From Lacibacter sp. H407 (lineage in GTDB: Bacteria > Bacteroidota > Bacteroidia > Chitinophagales > Chitinophagaceae), in NCBI RefSeq assembly GCF_037892605.1, contig NZ_JBBKTU010000001.1:682001-746000 (forward strand): a stretch of 64,000 nucleotides of DNA, read 5' to 3'. Shown piece by piece: positions 52,010 through 61,346 of this stretch. Under the pieces are notes generated by a model that was not told the origin of the DNA, ran no database searches, and saw nothing but the letters and a program-made list of their open reading frames with translations. Position 1 is the first letter of the stretch. Each line of letters starts with the position of its first letter. Both the position numbers and the translations under genes were made by a program.

Positions 52010-53215
52010 CTACCTGAGTTGAAATCTTGCACTCAAAGTTATCCCGGCATTATACAAACGAACTTTTCCATAGCCAATTCCTGCTGTGGGGATCTTGATA
52101 ATTGGCTCAGCCATTAATGAAAACCGATCAGTTATTTTCCGTTCGGCAATTACAGAAAAATTTACGCCGGAGAATAAATGAAAACTGTTGTTGTTAAAGG
52201 AACGGTTTACAACGGTATCGTTACCGTATTGATTCTTATAATAATATTCGTATGATTCTTTCCGCATAATGTAGGAGGATGCACCTGCAGATACAAACAA
52301 ACTCGTTTGTCTGCCACCTGCAACTCTGTATGCTACACTCAATGGAATTTCGGTGATCTTACAATCTGCATCAATCTTATTAAATGTTACATAACTATAC
52401 CAATAGCCTGAGGGGTTGTAATCTTTATCTGCGGCAGAATAAATTTTTGTTGCTGTAGCAATACCTGTGCGCAGTATAATTCTGTTACGAAAACTATACT
52501 GCACCCCCACTCCTGCCAACGGCGTTACTCTTCCCCATGTATTAAAAGCAGTACCGGGTGCTTCAAGCCCCGTGCTGAAGGTTAAGGAAAAATTATTCTT
52601 AACCGGCTTCCTCACCGGAGCGATTTTTTTATTGGCTGCAATCAACGAGCTATTCTTTGCCGACTCATTTGGCAGCAACAGGAAATTTTTCCTGTTCGTA
52701 AGTAAAGCAACATTCTGGATTGGCGTTAATGAACCTTCCAGTGGAGCATCATGTATTGTATGGTTTACAAATTCCTCTTGCTTCGTTTCACCTTTTTCTG
52801 TTTTGACAAACAACAACCGTTGCTGATTCGGCTTTATTTGTACAACATCAGCTGCAACTGTTTTCTTAGGTTGTAGTGCAAGATCAGTTGAACGGTCACT
52901 ATTATCATCAGCAGCAACAGGAGGTTGTTGCACGTCATATTTCTCAATTACAGGAACAGGTTTAGAAATTGAGTTTTTTGCATTGCTTAGCTTGCCTCCA
53001 TCCAATTGGGTTGATCGCTTTGCAGGGAGAAATGTAGTTAACGATGCCAAAATAACACAGCTCAGCAATAAGATATACGGGAATGGTTTACCATTGGTCT
53101 CCGGCAAATGTTTATCCAGTAATACCTCCATCTTCCTCCACGATTCCTCTTCAAATTTTGGAAAAGAGTCAGGAGAAGGTTCGTTTAATTTTTTATATAG
53201 ATCATCACCAGGCAT
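52010..53215 (-). CDS. Membrane protein with a C-terminal beta-barrel, sigma-factor partner
   Basis: 401 residues. A short cytoplasmic N-terminus (FEEESWRKMEVLLDKHL) is followed by one transmembrane helix (YILLLSCVILASLTTFL), a long polar linker, and a C-terminal part from about residue 210 that looks like an OMP beta-barrel (LTFSTGLEAPGTAF, TPLAGVGVQYSFRNRIILRTGI, ending in LSARFQLR). It overlaps the sigma gene by 11 bases. The N-terminus may act on the sigma factor as an anti-sigma domain while the C-terminus senses or sits in the envelope. This reading is inference. Confidence 0.75.
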   Translation of the reverse strand: MPGDDLYKKLNEPSPDSFPKFEEESWRKMEVLLDKHLPETNGKPFPYILLLSCVILASLTTFLPAKRSTQLDGGKLSNAKNSISKPVPVIEKYDVQQPPVAADDNSDRSTDLALQPKKTVAADVVQIKPNQQRLLFVKTEKGETKQEEFVNHTIHDAPLEGSLTPIQNVALLTNRKNFLLLPNESAKNSSLIAANKKIAPVRKPVKNNFSLTFSTGLEAPGTAFNTWGRVTPLAGVGVQYSFRNRIILRTGIATATKIYSAADKDYNPSGYWYSYVTFNKIDADCKITEIPLSVAYRVAGGRQTSLFVSAGASSYIMRKESYEYYYKNQYGNDTVVNRSFNNNSFHLFSGVNFSVIAERKITDRFSLMAEPIIKIPTAGIGYGKVRLYNAGITLSARFQLR

Positions 53216-53789
53216 TTATTTCTTTTTTAGTGGATTTTTGCAGGAGCTTATTCTGTAAAAAAGCTCTTGCCTTTGCAAAATTTGATTTAGATGTTCCTTC
53301 AGTTATGTTCAACTGCTTACCCACTTCTTTATGGGTCATTCCTTCAATGGCATACAGGTTAAAAACGATGCGGTAAGCAGGACTTAGTTCCTGAACAATT
53401 TTGATCAATTCATTGTAGGAGAGATTCGCCAGCATATCTTTCTCTTCGCCAACAGTTACATTCGTATGCTCATCATTCAAGTCTTTGAAAATGGCGTTAT
53501 TCTTATTCTTCCTGTAATGGTCTATTGCGGTATTGATCATGATACGCCTCAACCACGATGTGAAGCCAAAAGCAATATCTTCTGAAAGAGGTTTGTAATT
53601 GTATATTTCCCTGAAGATCTTTAAAAACCCGTCGTTGATGATTTCCACTGCGTCTTCCTTGTCGTTGCTGTATTTGAAACATATAGACATAGCATAGTCA
53701 TAAAAAGCAACATATATCTTGTTTTGATATATACGCTTATTATGCCTGCATCCTTCTATGCAATTAACTAATTCCTCTTTTGTCAGCAC
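53205..53789 (-). CDS. ECF-type RNA polymerase sigma factor
   Basis: A 194-residue sigma-70 family protein starting at GTG 53789, since no ATG is available before residue 34. Region 2 includes DYAMSICFKYSNDKEDAVEIINDGFLKI and FTSWLRRIMINTAIDHYRK; region 4 includes LSPAYRIVFNLYAIEGMTHKEVG and TEGTSKSNFAKARAFLQNKLL. The downstream gene overlaps and is presumably its regulator. Confidence 0.92.
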   Translation of the reverse strand: MLTKEELVNCIEGCRHNKRIYQNKIYVAFYDYAMSICFKYSNDKEDAVEIINDGFLKIFREIYNYKPLSEDIAFGFTSWLRRIMINTAIDHYRKNKNNAIFKDLNDEHTNVTVGEEKDMLANLSYNELIKIVQELSPAYRIVFNLYAIEGMTHKEVGKQLNITEGTSKSNFAKARAFLQNKLLQKSTKKEINAW

Positions 53790-54155
53790 GGCCTGTGGTT
53801 GATATTATATTAAGTAACGAAAAGACAGAACAAACAGTTGCCTTGTGATTCAGATATTGCCTGAAACCAATTCCCTGTCTTAAGACTCTATAAAAGTTAC
53901 AAAATTATTCGTAGAAAGGCAACCTTTCTCCTTCTGACTACGATAGTTAGAATACAGCGGTTTGGTAATTGGTTGATAGATATTAAAAGCTTGTTGAGTT
54001 ATCCGTTAGATATTTTTATGATGCCTGGTGGTTGCAACCTCATGAACTTTCGCCTGTGAAGCATAGCAATGGAGATGACAGTTGGTTAAGTGTAGTGCTT
54101 GCTTCAAAAATTATCCGTTAACCATTTTATATATGTAACTCAATCGGCTTTTGGT
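53790..54155. other. Divergent gene-free stretch
   Basis: Lies between the sigma factor gene and the OB-fold protein gene and should hold both promoters. A small GAAAGG/CCTTTC hairpin is near 53917-53931. No RNA gene, coding frame or repeat array is recognised. Confidence 0.45.
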
Positions 54156-54572
54156 ATGAAAAAACGATCGCTCATAGTCTTTATTCTATTTGCAGTATTG
54201 ATTGGCGCAGCAATACTCTTTATCTATACGAAATGGAATAAAGCTCCAGAAAGCATTGAAAACGCTGAGGCTGTTCGTATAAATGCAGCTGATCTTTTCC
54301 GTGAGTTTTCAGAAAATGAACAGCAGGCAACACAAACCTACAATGGCAAAGTGCTTGAAATAACCGGCATCGTCAGCTCAATTGCAATGAACCAGGAAGG
54401 AAAAACGATTGTGCAGTTGCAAACCAATGATCCCTTATTTGGCATTAACTGCACCATGGAAAAAGAGTCAAGTATAAAAGAGGGCCAGAACGTTATAATA
54501 AAAGGCGTTTGTAGTGGCTTTACAACTGATGTTATTCTTATACGCTGTTACCTTATTAATAAAACAACATGA
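54156..54572 (+). CDS. Membrane-anchored OB-fold (tRNA_anti-like) protein
   Basis: 138 residues from ATG 54156; the frame extends to 54099 without support. One N-terminal transmembrane helix (SLIVFILFAVLIGAAILFIYT) precedes a periplasmic OB-fold: AADLFREFSENEQQATQTYNG, KVLEITGIVSSI, GQNVIIKGVCSGF. The pattern is that of tRNA_anti-like domain proteins. It overlaps the next gene by 4 bases, so it belongs to a co-translated envelope operon. Confidence 0.78.
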   Translation: MKKRSLIVFILFAVLIGAAILFIYTKWNKAPESIENAEAVRINAADLFREFSENEQQATQTYNGKVLEITGIVSSIAMNQEGKTIVQLQTNDPLFGINCTMEKESSIKEGQNVIIKGVCSGFTTDVILIRCYLINKTT

Positions 54573-54925
54573 AACTGATCTATATTACTATTCTGTGTTT
54601 AGCACTTTTTTCTTCCTGTACGTATAACAAAGAAGAGTTGTTGTACAATAACACCTGCGATACCAGCAATGTGAAATACAGTGTGCAAATAGTAAACACA
54701 CTCTCTGCAAATTGTTTAGGCTGTCATACAGGTGCAAGTGCACCCGGAGGTATCATGCTTGATACATATACAGATGTGCGTACAGTTGCCATGAGCGGTC
54801 GGCTGCTTGGCGCTGTCACTCATTCACCCGGCTATCGTGCAATGCCCGACTTTGCTCCCAAACTTCCCGAATGCCGTATTGCTGAAATCAGAACATGGAT
54901 CAGAAATGGCATGTTGAATAATTAA
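54569..54925 (+). CDS. Small c-type heme lipoprotein
   Basis: A 118-residue lipoprotein (lipobox FSSC, Cys17) with a single heme c motif CLGCH (49-53) in a context (NTLSANCLGCHTGASAPGGIMLDTYTDVRTVA) typical of planctomycete/Bacteroidota-type cytochrome c domains. A methionine in RAMPDFAPKL may be the sixth ligand. It overlaps the OB-fold gene and lies 11 bases before the YceI gene. Confidence 0.85.
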   Translation: MKLIYITILCLALFSSCTYNKEELLYNNTCDTSNVKYSVQIVNTLSANCLGCHTGASAPGGIMLDTYTDVRTVAMSGRLLGAVTHSPGYRAMPDFAPKLPECRIAEIRTWIRNGMLNN

Positions 54926-54935
54926 ACCTGAAAAC

Positions 54936-55502
54936 ATGCGCACAATTTCTTTCATACTTATTCTTTGCTTCTCACTGCTGAAGTTGCAGGCGCAGGAAAA
55001 CTATATGACCCGCAACGGGCAGATCAGTTTTTTCTCCTCCACACCATTGGAAGATATTAAAGCGATCAATAACGAAGTGGCATCTGTGATGAACCGAAAG
55101 ACCGGCAGCGTTCAGTTTATTGTACTAATCAAAAGTTTCCAATTCAGGAAAGCTGCCATGCAGGATCATTTCAATGGAAAAGATTATATGGATTCGGATC
55201 GTTATCCCAAAGCTGAGTTGAAGGGAACAATCACCAACATCAGCACGGTTGATTTTACAAAAGACGGCACTTATCCTGTAACAGTGGAGGGTACACTCAG
55301 CATGCATGGTGTCAGCAATAAGATCAAAACTGCAGGGAATATCATTGTAAAAGGTAGTACTGTAACCGCTACTGCTGTCTTCACAATTAAGCTTGTCGAT
55401 TATAAAATTTCTGTTCCAACCATTGTCTCAAAAAAAATAGCAGAGAAAGTGGAAGTAACGGTGAATTGCAATTACCAACTCTATCAACCAAAAACAAAAT
55501 AA
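54936..55502 (+). CDS. YceI-family periplasmic protein
   Basis: 188 residues with a signal peptide (cleavage after LQAQ). The lipocalin-like YceI fold is visible in NGQISFFSSTPLEDIKAINNEV, the FQFRKAAMQDHFNGKDYMDSDRYPKAEL core and the GTLSMHGVSNKIKTAG strand. Family members bind isoprenoid lipids such as quinones. Beside a heme lipoprotein gene, a quinone- or lipid-linked redox role is plausible but not shown. Confidence 0.92.
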   Translation: MRTISFILILCFSLLKLQAQENYMTRNGQISFFSSTPLEDIKAINNEVASVMNRKTGSVQFIVLIKSFQFRKAAMQDHFNGKDYMDSDRYPKAELKGTITNISTVDFTKDGTYPVTVEGTLSMHGVSNKIKTAGNIIVKGSTVTATAVFTIKLVDYKISVPTIVSKKIAEKVEVTVNCNYQLYQPKTK

Positions 55503-55505
55503 CCC

Positions 55506-56414
55506 ATGCTTGATAAAAAATATATGTTGTTATTGATAATGCTTATCAGTAGTTGTTTTCTCACAGCACAAGAGATCGATCTCAACAAACAACTTGAAGA
55601 GGAAAAAGAAAAACCTAAAACACAGTACACAGCCAATACATTTCAATCAACACGCATCATCAACAGTCATTCCATTGAAATTACACCAAAGGGTTATATG
55701 GATTTTCGTATTGCACACCGCTTCGGCACAGTCAATGGTGGCTTTTATGAATTGTTTGGATTAGATAATGCCAGCATGCGTATGAGTTTCGATTTTGGTT
55801 TAACACCCAATCTTATGTTCGGGGTTGGAAGAAGCACTTATCAAAAACAATACGATGCATTCGGCAAGTATCGCTTTCTCCGGCAAAGCAAAGGCGAACG
55901 GACTATGCCCATCAGTGCGGCTATTGCATCATCCATCATGCTTACAACATTAAAATGGCAAGACCCGACAAGAGAGAATCTGTTTTCATCACGTTTGCAA
56001 TATGCCCATCAACTCATCATTGCCCGTAAGTTTTCAGAAGGTACGGCCATTCAACTGATGCCAACGATGGTGCATTACAATCTTGTACCAAAGGCCAGCG
56101 ATCCAAATGATATTCTGGCGTTGGGCATTGGTGGTCGTCAACGTATAACTAAAATGGTATCGGTGAATGCAGAATATTATTACCTGTTGCCGGGGTCCCG
56201 TTTCGAAGGAACCACCAACTCTTTTTCCATTGGCTTCGATCTTGAAACTGCCGGGCATGTGTTTCAACTTCATTTCACCAATTCACGTGGTATGACGGAG
56301 CGAACATTCATCAGCGAAACGGCTGGCAGTTGGGGCAAAGGAAACATCCTCTTTGGTTTCAACATTTCACGGATGTTCAACTTGCAAAAGAAAAAGAAGG
56401 TTAAAACAGCATAA
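55506..56414 (+). CDS. DUF5777 beta-barrel outer-membrane protein
   Basis: A 302-residue secreted protein (cleavage near LTAQE) with alternating barrel strands and the family-typical start NTFQSTRIINSHSIEITPKGYMDFRIAHRFG, then GLDNASMRMSFDFGLTPNLMFGVGRS. It resembles DUF5777 proteins. It begins 3 bases after the YceI gene stop and is part of the same operon as the heme lipoprotein and OB-fold genes. Confidence 0.82.
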   Translation: MLDKKYMLLLIMLISSCFLTAQEIDLNKQLEEEKEKPKTQYTANTFQSTRIINSHSIEITPKGYMDFRIAHRFGTVNGGFYELFGLDNASMRMSFDFGLTPNLMFGVGRSTYQKQYDAFGKYRFLRQSKGERTMPISAAIASSIMLTTLKWQDPTRENLFSSRLQYAHQLIIARKFSEGTAIQLMPTMVHYNLVPKASDPNDILALGIGGRQRITKMVSVNAEYYYLLPGSRFEGTTNSFSIGFDLETAGHVFQLHFTNSRGMTERTFISETAGSWGKGNILFGFNISRMFNLQKKKKVKTA

Positions 56415-56456
56415 GCATTTGGCAGGTAGCTGCTCATTGCTGAACTTCATTCCTGA

Positions 56457-56840
56457 ATGCGAAACACTTTACTATACTTCTTACTGTTTATCAGCATCAG
56501 CTCCTGCAGAAAACCGGGTACAACCGATGAGCCTTCAGTTAACATCAGCGACGGCACTTGGCGTATCAGCTATTTTTGGGATCAACAGGATAAAACATCC
56601 AACTACACGTCATACTACTTCATGTTCCTGAATGGCGGCACCTTCATGGCGCATGGCAGTTCAACCACCATCACGGGTATATGGAGCCAAACAGGTACAA
56701 GAATCAATATCAACTTCAGCAACCCCACAATGAGCGACCTCAACGGTGATTGGCTCAAGACCGAACTCACCAATTCAGGTATCAAACTCAAAGACGACAG
56801 TCCCTCGCAGGACGATCAATTACATTTTGTAAAAAACTAA
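56457..56840 (+). CDS. Small lipocalin-like lipoprotein
   Basis: A 127-residue lipoprotein (lipobox ISSC, Cys17). The sequence DGTWRISYFWDQQDKTSNYTSYYFMF, GGTFMAHGSSTTITGIWSQTG and the terminal DQLHFVKN look like a lipocalin-type beta barrel found in many Bacteroidota lipoproteins. It is the last gene of the envelope series, 42 bases after the DUF5777 gene. Its function is unknown. Confidence 0.7.
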   Translation: MRNTLLYFLLFISISSCRKPGTTDEPSVNISDGTWRISYFWDQQDKTSNYTSYYFMFLNGGTFMAHGSSTTITGIWSQTGTRININFSNPTMSDLNGDWLKTELTNSGIKLKDDSPSQDDQLHFVKN

Positions 56841-56888
56841 CCCTCTCCCTCAAAAGCCCAAACCCCTTGTTGGTGCGTGTTTTTCATT

Positions 56889-56896
56889 TACATTTG
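56889..56896 (+). promoter_or_regulatory. -7 promoter element upstream of the methionine synthase locus
   Basis: TACATTTG is an exact TAnnTTTG match. If used, it would give the first methionine synthase gene a leader of about 210 bases. Confidence 0.5.
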
Positions 56897-56929
56897 CACT
56901 TCATTCAGGCGGATTTGTTTATTGTTCGG

Positions 56930-57112
56930 CCAAACGGAACTAATAAACGTCAATAAAACTCTCACCCGGTTTTCCGAAACGTTTATAGTTTAAATTATGT
57001 AGCCAGCTTTTATGCTGCTATCATCTTTTGTTGCGTCGCACTCTTGTACGCCTGATGCTATTATTCATCTGCTTTATTGAACACTTTGTTCGGGCAGTTA
57101 AAATGATAAACT
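56930..57112 (+). promoter_or_regulatory. Structured leader of the methionine synthase locus
   Basis: Within the presumed leader, ATAAACGT near 56943-56950 can pair with ACGTTTAT near 56979-56986, and TAGC-AGC can pair with GCT-GCTA at about 57000-57022 with one bulged C. No known riboswitch consensus was recognised: no cobalamin box and no SAM-I core. The length and pairing leave a regulatory role open. Confidence 0.35.
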
Positions 57113-58108
57113 ATGGACATCAGAAAAGAACTCGAAAAAAGAATCCTCGTTATTGATGGCGCAATGGGCACCATGATCCAGCGGCATAAATTGGAAGAAG
57201 CTGATTACAGAGGCGAACGTTTCAAAGATTGGCATTGCGATGTTAAAGGCAACAATGATCTGCTAAGTATCACACAACCACAGATCATTACCGGTATTCA
57301 CAAACAATATTTAGATGCAGGTGCTGATATTATTGAAACAAATACGTTCAGCAGCACCAGCATTGCACAAGCCGATTACGATATGCAATCGTTGGCTTAT
57401 GAGTTAAATGTTGCTTCTGCAAAATGTGCAAGAGAGGCGATTCAGCAATCGGGCAAAACTGCGTTTGTTGCCGGCGCCATCGGGCCTTTAAATAAAACAT
57501 TGTCACTTTCTCCCGATGTAAATAATCCCGGTTACCGTGCTGTTACATTTGATGAAGTTGTAACTGCATACTACGAACAGATCAAAGGCTTGGTTGATGG
57601 TGGCGTGGATGTATTGTTGATCGAAACCATTTTCGATACACTCAATGCGAAAGCTGCCATCTTCGCCATCAAGAAATATTTTCATGATACCAATAAGCCA
57701 GAGTTGCCGATCATGATCAGTGGTACCATCACTGATGCAAGTGGAAGAACTTTGAGCGGACAGACACTTGAAGCTTTTTACATTTCAGTAATGCATGCCA
57801 ATCCATTAAGTATTGGTTTGAACTGTGCATTAGGTGCGCATGAAATGCGTCCGCACATTGAAGAGCTTTCGCAGATCGCTTCCTGTTATGTATCTGCTTA
57901 TCCCAATGCAGGCTTACCAAATGCAATGGGTGAGTATGACGAAGAACCTTCAGATACCGGTCATTACTTAGAAGAATGGGCAAAAGAAGGTTGGGTGAAT
58001 ATTGTTGGCGGCTGTTGTGGTACCACACCTGATCACATTAAACATATAGCAGATCATGTGAAGAAATTGCAGCCGAGGGAATTGCCGGTTGTAGAAGCAG
58101 CTTTTTGA
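57113..58108 (+). CDS. Methionine synthase, homocysteine-binding part
   Basis: A 331-residue homocysteine S-methyltransferase domain equal to the N-terminal module of MetH. It starts with the standard [15 protein letters not shown], and the zinc-binding cysteines are C238 (GLNCALG) and C301-C302 ([10 protein letters not shown]). With the 907-residue protein encoded downstream, the two add up to a full-length MetH (about 1,238 residues), so this is a split synthase, not a free-standing MmuM. Between the two parts lies a GxxExxY gene flanked by inverted repeats. Confidence 0.93.
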   Translation: MDIRKELEKRILVIDGAMGTMIQRHKLEEADYRGERFKDWHCDVKGNNDLLSITQPQIITGIHKQYLDAGADIIETNTFSSTSIAQADYDMQSLAYELNVASAKCAREAIQQSGKTAFVAGAIGPLNKTLSLSPDVNNPGYRAVTFDEVVTAYYEQIKGLVDGGVDVLLIETIFDTLNAKAAIFAIKKYFHDTNKPELPIMISGTITDASGRTLSGQTLEAFYISVMHANPLSIGLNCALGAHEMRPHIEELSQIASCYVSAYPNAGLPNAMGEYDEEPSDTGHYLEEWAKEGWVNIVGGCCGTTPDHIKHIADHVKKLQPRELPVVEAAF

Positions 58109-58113
58109 TTTGT

Positions 58114-58570
58114 GCCACGAAGGCACAAAAGCACAAAGAAACACAAAGAAGAAAAATGCAGAATGAAACAGAAATAAGAGAATGGCTTGGCAAAGAGATA
58201 GTAGATATCGCTTACCAAATTCATTTAACACTTGGGCCGGGTTTACTGGAAAAAGTGTACGAAGCCTGTTTTTGCTATGAATTAAAGAAAAGAGAAATCC
58301 CTTTTGTTACACAAAAGAAAGTTCCCATTCTGTACGATGGTATTGAGTTTGAAGAAGCCTTAAAACTTGATATACTTGTTGATGACAGAATTATTATTGA
58401 ATTAAAAGCTCAGGAAAATTTTAACCCTGTATGGGAAGCTCAGCTTCTAAGCTATATGCGCCTAACAGATAAACAACTTGGCTTTATTATAAACTTTACT
58501 GTTCCATTAATTAAAAACGGCATCAAGCGCATGATCCTTTGAGAACTTTGCGTCTTAGTGCCTTTGTGGC
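58114..58570. mobile_element. Inverted-repeat-bounded GxxExxY cassette between the methionine synthase genes
   Basis: A 25-base sequence at 58114-58138 (starting GCCACGAAGGCAC) recurs inverted at 58546-58570 with 20 of 25 matches. The 457-base unit encloses just one gene, a GxxExxY protein. It begins 5 bases after the stop of the first methionine synthase gene and ends 6 bases before the start of the second. GxxExxY genes are often found scattered and flanked by such repeats; how they spread is not established, so calling it mobile is inference. Confidence 0.6.
58156..58542 (+). CDS. GxxExxY protein
   Basis: 128 residues from ATG 58156; the frame extends to 58105, but that part runs through the left inverted repeat. 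The naming motif GLLEKVY (GxxExxY) lies in LTLGPGLLEKVYEACF, followed by YDGIEFEEALKLDILVDDRIIIELKA, whose D and ExK resemble a PD-(D/E)xK nuclease core, and a C-terminal INFTVPLIKNGIKRM block. It is cytoplasmic, and its biochemical role is not established. It shows no link to methionine synthesis. Confidence 0.9.
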   Translation: MQNETEIREWLGKEIVDIAYQIHLTLGPGLLEKVYEACFCYELKKREIPFVTQKKVPILYDGIEFEEALKLDILVDDRIIIELKAQENFNPVWEAQLLSYMRLTDKQLGFIINFTVPLIKNGIKRMIL

Positions 58571-58576
58571 AAAAAC

Positions 58577-61300
58577 ATGAATACTATTAAACCATATTCA
58601 AGATTCAGCGGATTAGAGCCTTTGGTTGTTCGTCCGGAAACCAACTTTTTAAACGTTGGTGAACGTACCAATGTAACCGGTAGTAAAAAGTTTGCACGTC
58701 TTATTCGTGAAAACCAATACGAAGAAGCATTAAGCATTGCACGCCAGCAGGTAGAGAATGGTGCACAGATCATTGATGTAAACATGGATGATGCTTTGCT
58801 CGATGGTGTACATGCCATGACCACATTCATCAACCTCATGCAAAGTGAACCTGACATTGCCAAGATTCCGTTGATGATCGACTCATCAAAATTTGAGATC
58901 ATCGAAGCAGGTTTGAAATGTGTGCAGGGGAAAAGTATTGTAAACTCTATCTCCATGAAAGAAGGAGAAGAAAAATTTATTGAACAGGCACGCATCTGTC
59001 GCATGTATGGCGCATCAGTCATCGTCATGGCCTTTGATGAAAAAGGACAGGCAGATACCAAACAACGCAAAGTAGAGATCTGTCACCGTGCTTATAAAAT
59101 ATTAACGGAGCAGGTTGGCTTTGCGCCACAGGATATCATCTTCGATCCAAACATCTTTGCCATTGCAACAGGTTTGGAAGAACACAATAACTACGGTGTT
59201 GATTTTATTGAAGCAACCAAAGAAATTAAAGAACTGATGCCGCTTACCAAAGTAAGTGGTGGTGTAAGTAACCTTTCGTTCTCCTTCCGTGGTAATGAAC
59301 ATGTACGTGAAGCCATGCACAGTGTGTTTCTCTACTATGCTATCAAAGCCGGTATGGATATGGGTATTGTGAATGCTGGTCAGCTGGTGGTTTACGATGA
59401 AATTGAACCGAACCTTCGAAACCTCTGTGAAGATGTAATTCTCAACCGCAACAACGATAACAACGAAGCCACTGAAAAGCTCATCAATTTTGCAGAGACA
59501 GTAAAAGCAAAAGGAAAAGAAATTGTAAAAGATGAAGCTTGGCGCAACAGTTCTGTTGAAGAACGTTTGAAACATTCGTTGGTAAATGGCATCACTGATT
59601 ATATTGATATTGATACCGAAGAAGCAAGACAGAAATACAGTGCGCCGCTTGAAGTGATTGAAGGACCGCTTATGGCCGGCATGGATGTAGTGGGTGATCT
59701 GTTTGGTGCAGGTAAAATGTTTTTGCCACAGGTGGTAAAGAGTGCAAGGGTGATGAAGAAGAGTGTGGCGATCCTTACACCTTATATTGAACAGGAAAAA
59801 GAAGATCGCAAACAGGCGCATCTTGCAGCAGGAACAGTGAATGAAGAAAGTGCCGGTGCTGCAAAAATTTTATTGGCAACAGTTAAAGGTGATGTGCATG
59901 ATATTGGTAAAAATATTGTGGGTGTTGTACTCGGTTGTAATGGTTATGATGTAATTGACCTGGGTGTAATGGTATCAACCGATAAAATTTTAGATACGGC
60001 ACAAAAAGAAAATGTAGATATCATTGGCTTGAGTGGATTGATCACGCCTTCGCTTGATGAAATGGTGCATGTGGCACATGAAATGAAACGCAGAGGCATG
60101 AAGCAACCATTGCTCATTGGTGGTGCAACCACTTCACGTATGCATACAGCGGTGAAAATTAATCCGCAGTACGACGAAGGTGTAATTCATGTATTGGATG
60201 CGAGCCGTAGTGTAACTGTTGCAGGTAACTTATTAAGTCCGGAACAGAAACCTGCGTTCCTGCAAGGCATACAGGCAGAGTATGAAAAACTGCGTGATGA
60301 TTTTAATAATAAGAAAGTTGTAAAACAGTTTTTACGTTTTGAAGAGGCGCAGAAGAATAAAGTAAAAATTGACTGGACTGCCTTCACGCTTGTTGCACCA
60401 ACATTCACCGGAGCAAAACGATTCGATGCATACGATCTGGAGGAGATCAGGAACTATATTGACTGGCAACCATTCTTTATTGCGTGGGAACTGCATGGTA
60501 AATTCCCGGCTATCTTAAGCGACAGCATTGTAGGTGTTGAAGCAACCAAACTTTACAATGATGCAAATGCATTGCTGGATAAGATCGTTAAAGAAAAATG
60601 GTTAACTGCAAAGGGAACCATTGGTTTCTGGCCTGCGAACAGCGATGGAAAAGATTCTGTTGCGGTATTGCACGAACAGGCAGGACCGGATGAAGTACTG
60701 CATCTTCAATTCCTTCGTCAGCAGATCAAGAAAACAGAAGGACAACCGAATATTTCCTTAGCCGACTTTATTGCACCTGCTGAAACAAAAGCACAGGATC
60801 ATATTGGCGCATTCGCTGTTACCATTCACGGGATTGAAGAGCACATCAAACGTTTTGAAGCAGCACATGATGATTATAACAAGATCATGTTACAGGCATT
60901 GGCCGATCGTTTAGCCGAAGCATTTGCTGAAGTGTTGCATCAACGTACAAGGAAAGAATTCTGGGGTTATGCAAAAGATGAAACGCTGAGCAATGAAGAT
61001 CTCATCAAAGAGCAATACATCGGTATTCGTCCGGCACCGGGCTACCCTGCCTGTCCGGATCATACAGAAAAGTATAAATTATTTTCACTGCTTGGTGGCG
61101 AAGAAGCAACCGGTATTCATTTAACGGAATCACTGGCCATGTATCCGGCATCCTCTGTATGCGGCTGGTACTTTGCTCATCCTGAATCAAAATATTTTGG
61201 TGTCGGTAAAATTGAAAAAGATCAGTTGAATGATTATACCAAACGTAAAGGAATGAGTTTGGAAGAAGCGACAAGATGGTTGAGGCCGATACTGGAATGA
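58577..61300 (+). CDS. metH: Methionine synthase, folate/cobalamin/activation part
   Basis: A 907-residue protein with the remaining MetH modules: the pterin-binding domain ([14 protein letters not shown] at 26-39; [12 protein letters not shown]), the cap and B12-binding domain with the cobalt-ligating motif [11 protein letters not shown] (D439, H441, G444), and the reactivation domain with [12 protein letters not shown]. Together with the 331-residue protein encoded upstream it methylates homocysteine using methyltetrahydrofolate. The right inverted repeat of the GxxExxY cassette ends 6 bases before the ATG, so its native leader has been replaced or displaced. Confidence 0.96.
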   Translation: MNTIKPYSRFSGLEPLVVRPETNFLNVGERTNVTGSKKFARLIRENQYEEALSIARQQVENGAQIIDVNMDDALLDGVHAMTTFINLMQSEPDIAKIPLMIDSSKFEIIEAGLKCVQGKSIVNSISMKEGEEKFIEQARICRMYGASVIVMAFDEKGQADTKQRKVEICHRAYKILTEQVGFAPQDIIFDPNIFAIATGLEEHNNYGVDFIEATKEIKELMPLTKVSGGVSNLSFSFRGNEHVREAMHSVFLYYAIKAGMDMGIVNAGQLVVYDEIEPNLRNLCEDVILNRNNDNNEATEKLINFAETVKAKGKEIVKDEAWRNSSVEERLKHSLVNGITDYIDIDTEEARQKYSAPLEVIEGPLMAGMDVVGDLFGAGKMFLPQVVKSARVMKKSVAILTPYIEQEKEDRKQAHLAAGTVNEESAGAAKILLATVKGDVHDIGKNIVGVVLGCNGYDVIDLGVMVSTDKILDTAQKENVDIIGLSGLITPSLDEMVHVAHEMKRRGMKQPLLIGGATTSRMHTAVKINPQYDEGVIHVLDASRSVTVAGNLLSPEQKPAFLQGIQAEYEKLRDDFNNKKVVKQFLRFEEAQKNKVKIDWTAFTLVAPTFTGAKRFDAYDLEEIRNYIDWQPFFIAWELHGKFPAILSDSIVGVEATKLYNDANALLDKIVKEKWLTAKGTIGFWPANSDGKDSVAVLHEQAGPDEVLHLQFLRQQIKKTEGQPNISLADFIAPAETKAQDHIGAFAVTIHGIEEHIKRFEAAHDDYNKIMLQALADRLAEAFAEVLHQRTRKEFWGYAKDETLSNEDLIKEQYIGIRPAPGYPACPDHTEKYKLFSLLGGEEATGIHLTESLAMYPASSVCGWYFAHPESKYFGVGKIEKDQLNDYTKRKGMSLEEATRWLRPILE

Positions 61301-61319
61301 TAAAACAAATAATTGTGTT

Positions 61320-61346
61320 AACCCTCACTTTTCAAGTGAGGGTTTT
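61320..61346 (+). terminator. Terminator after the methionine synthase locus
   Basis: AACCCTCACTT (61320-61330) and AAGTGAGGGTT (61334-61344) form an 11-bp perfect stem with a TTC loop, followed by T residues. Confidence 0.88.

Noticed and set aside
59102-59821. 239-codon minus-strand open frame inside metH
   Set aside because: It is antisense to the well-supported folate/B12 part of methionine synthase; composition (F, H and I rich) is that of a shadow frame.
57113-61300. Methionine synthase broken by insertion of the GxxExxY gene
   Set aside because: Both parts are complete at domain boundaries with proper starts and stops, and split arrangements are plausible in this phylum, so a native two-gene synthase with a cassette in the gap fits better than a disrupted gene.
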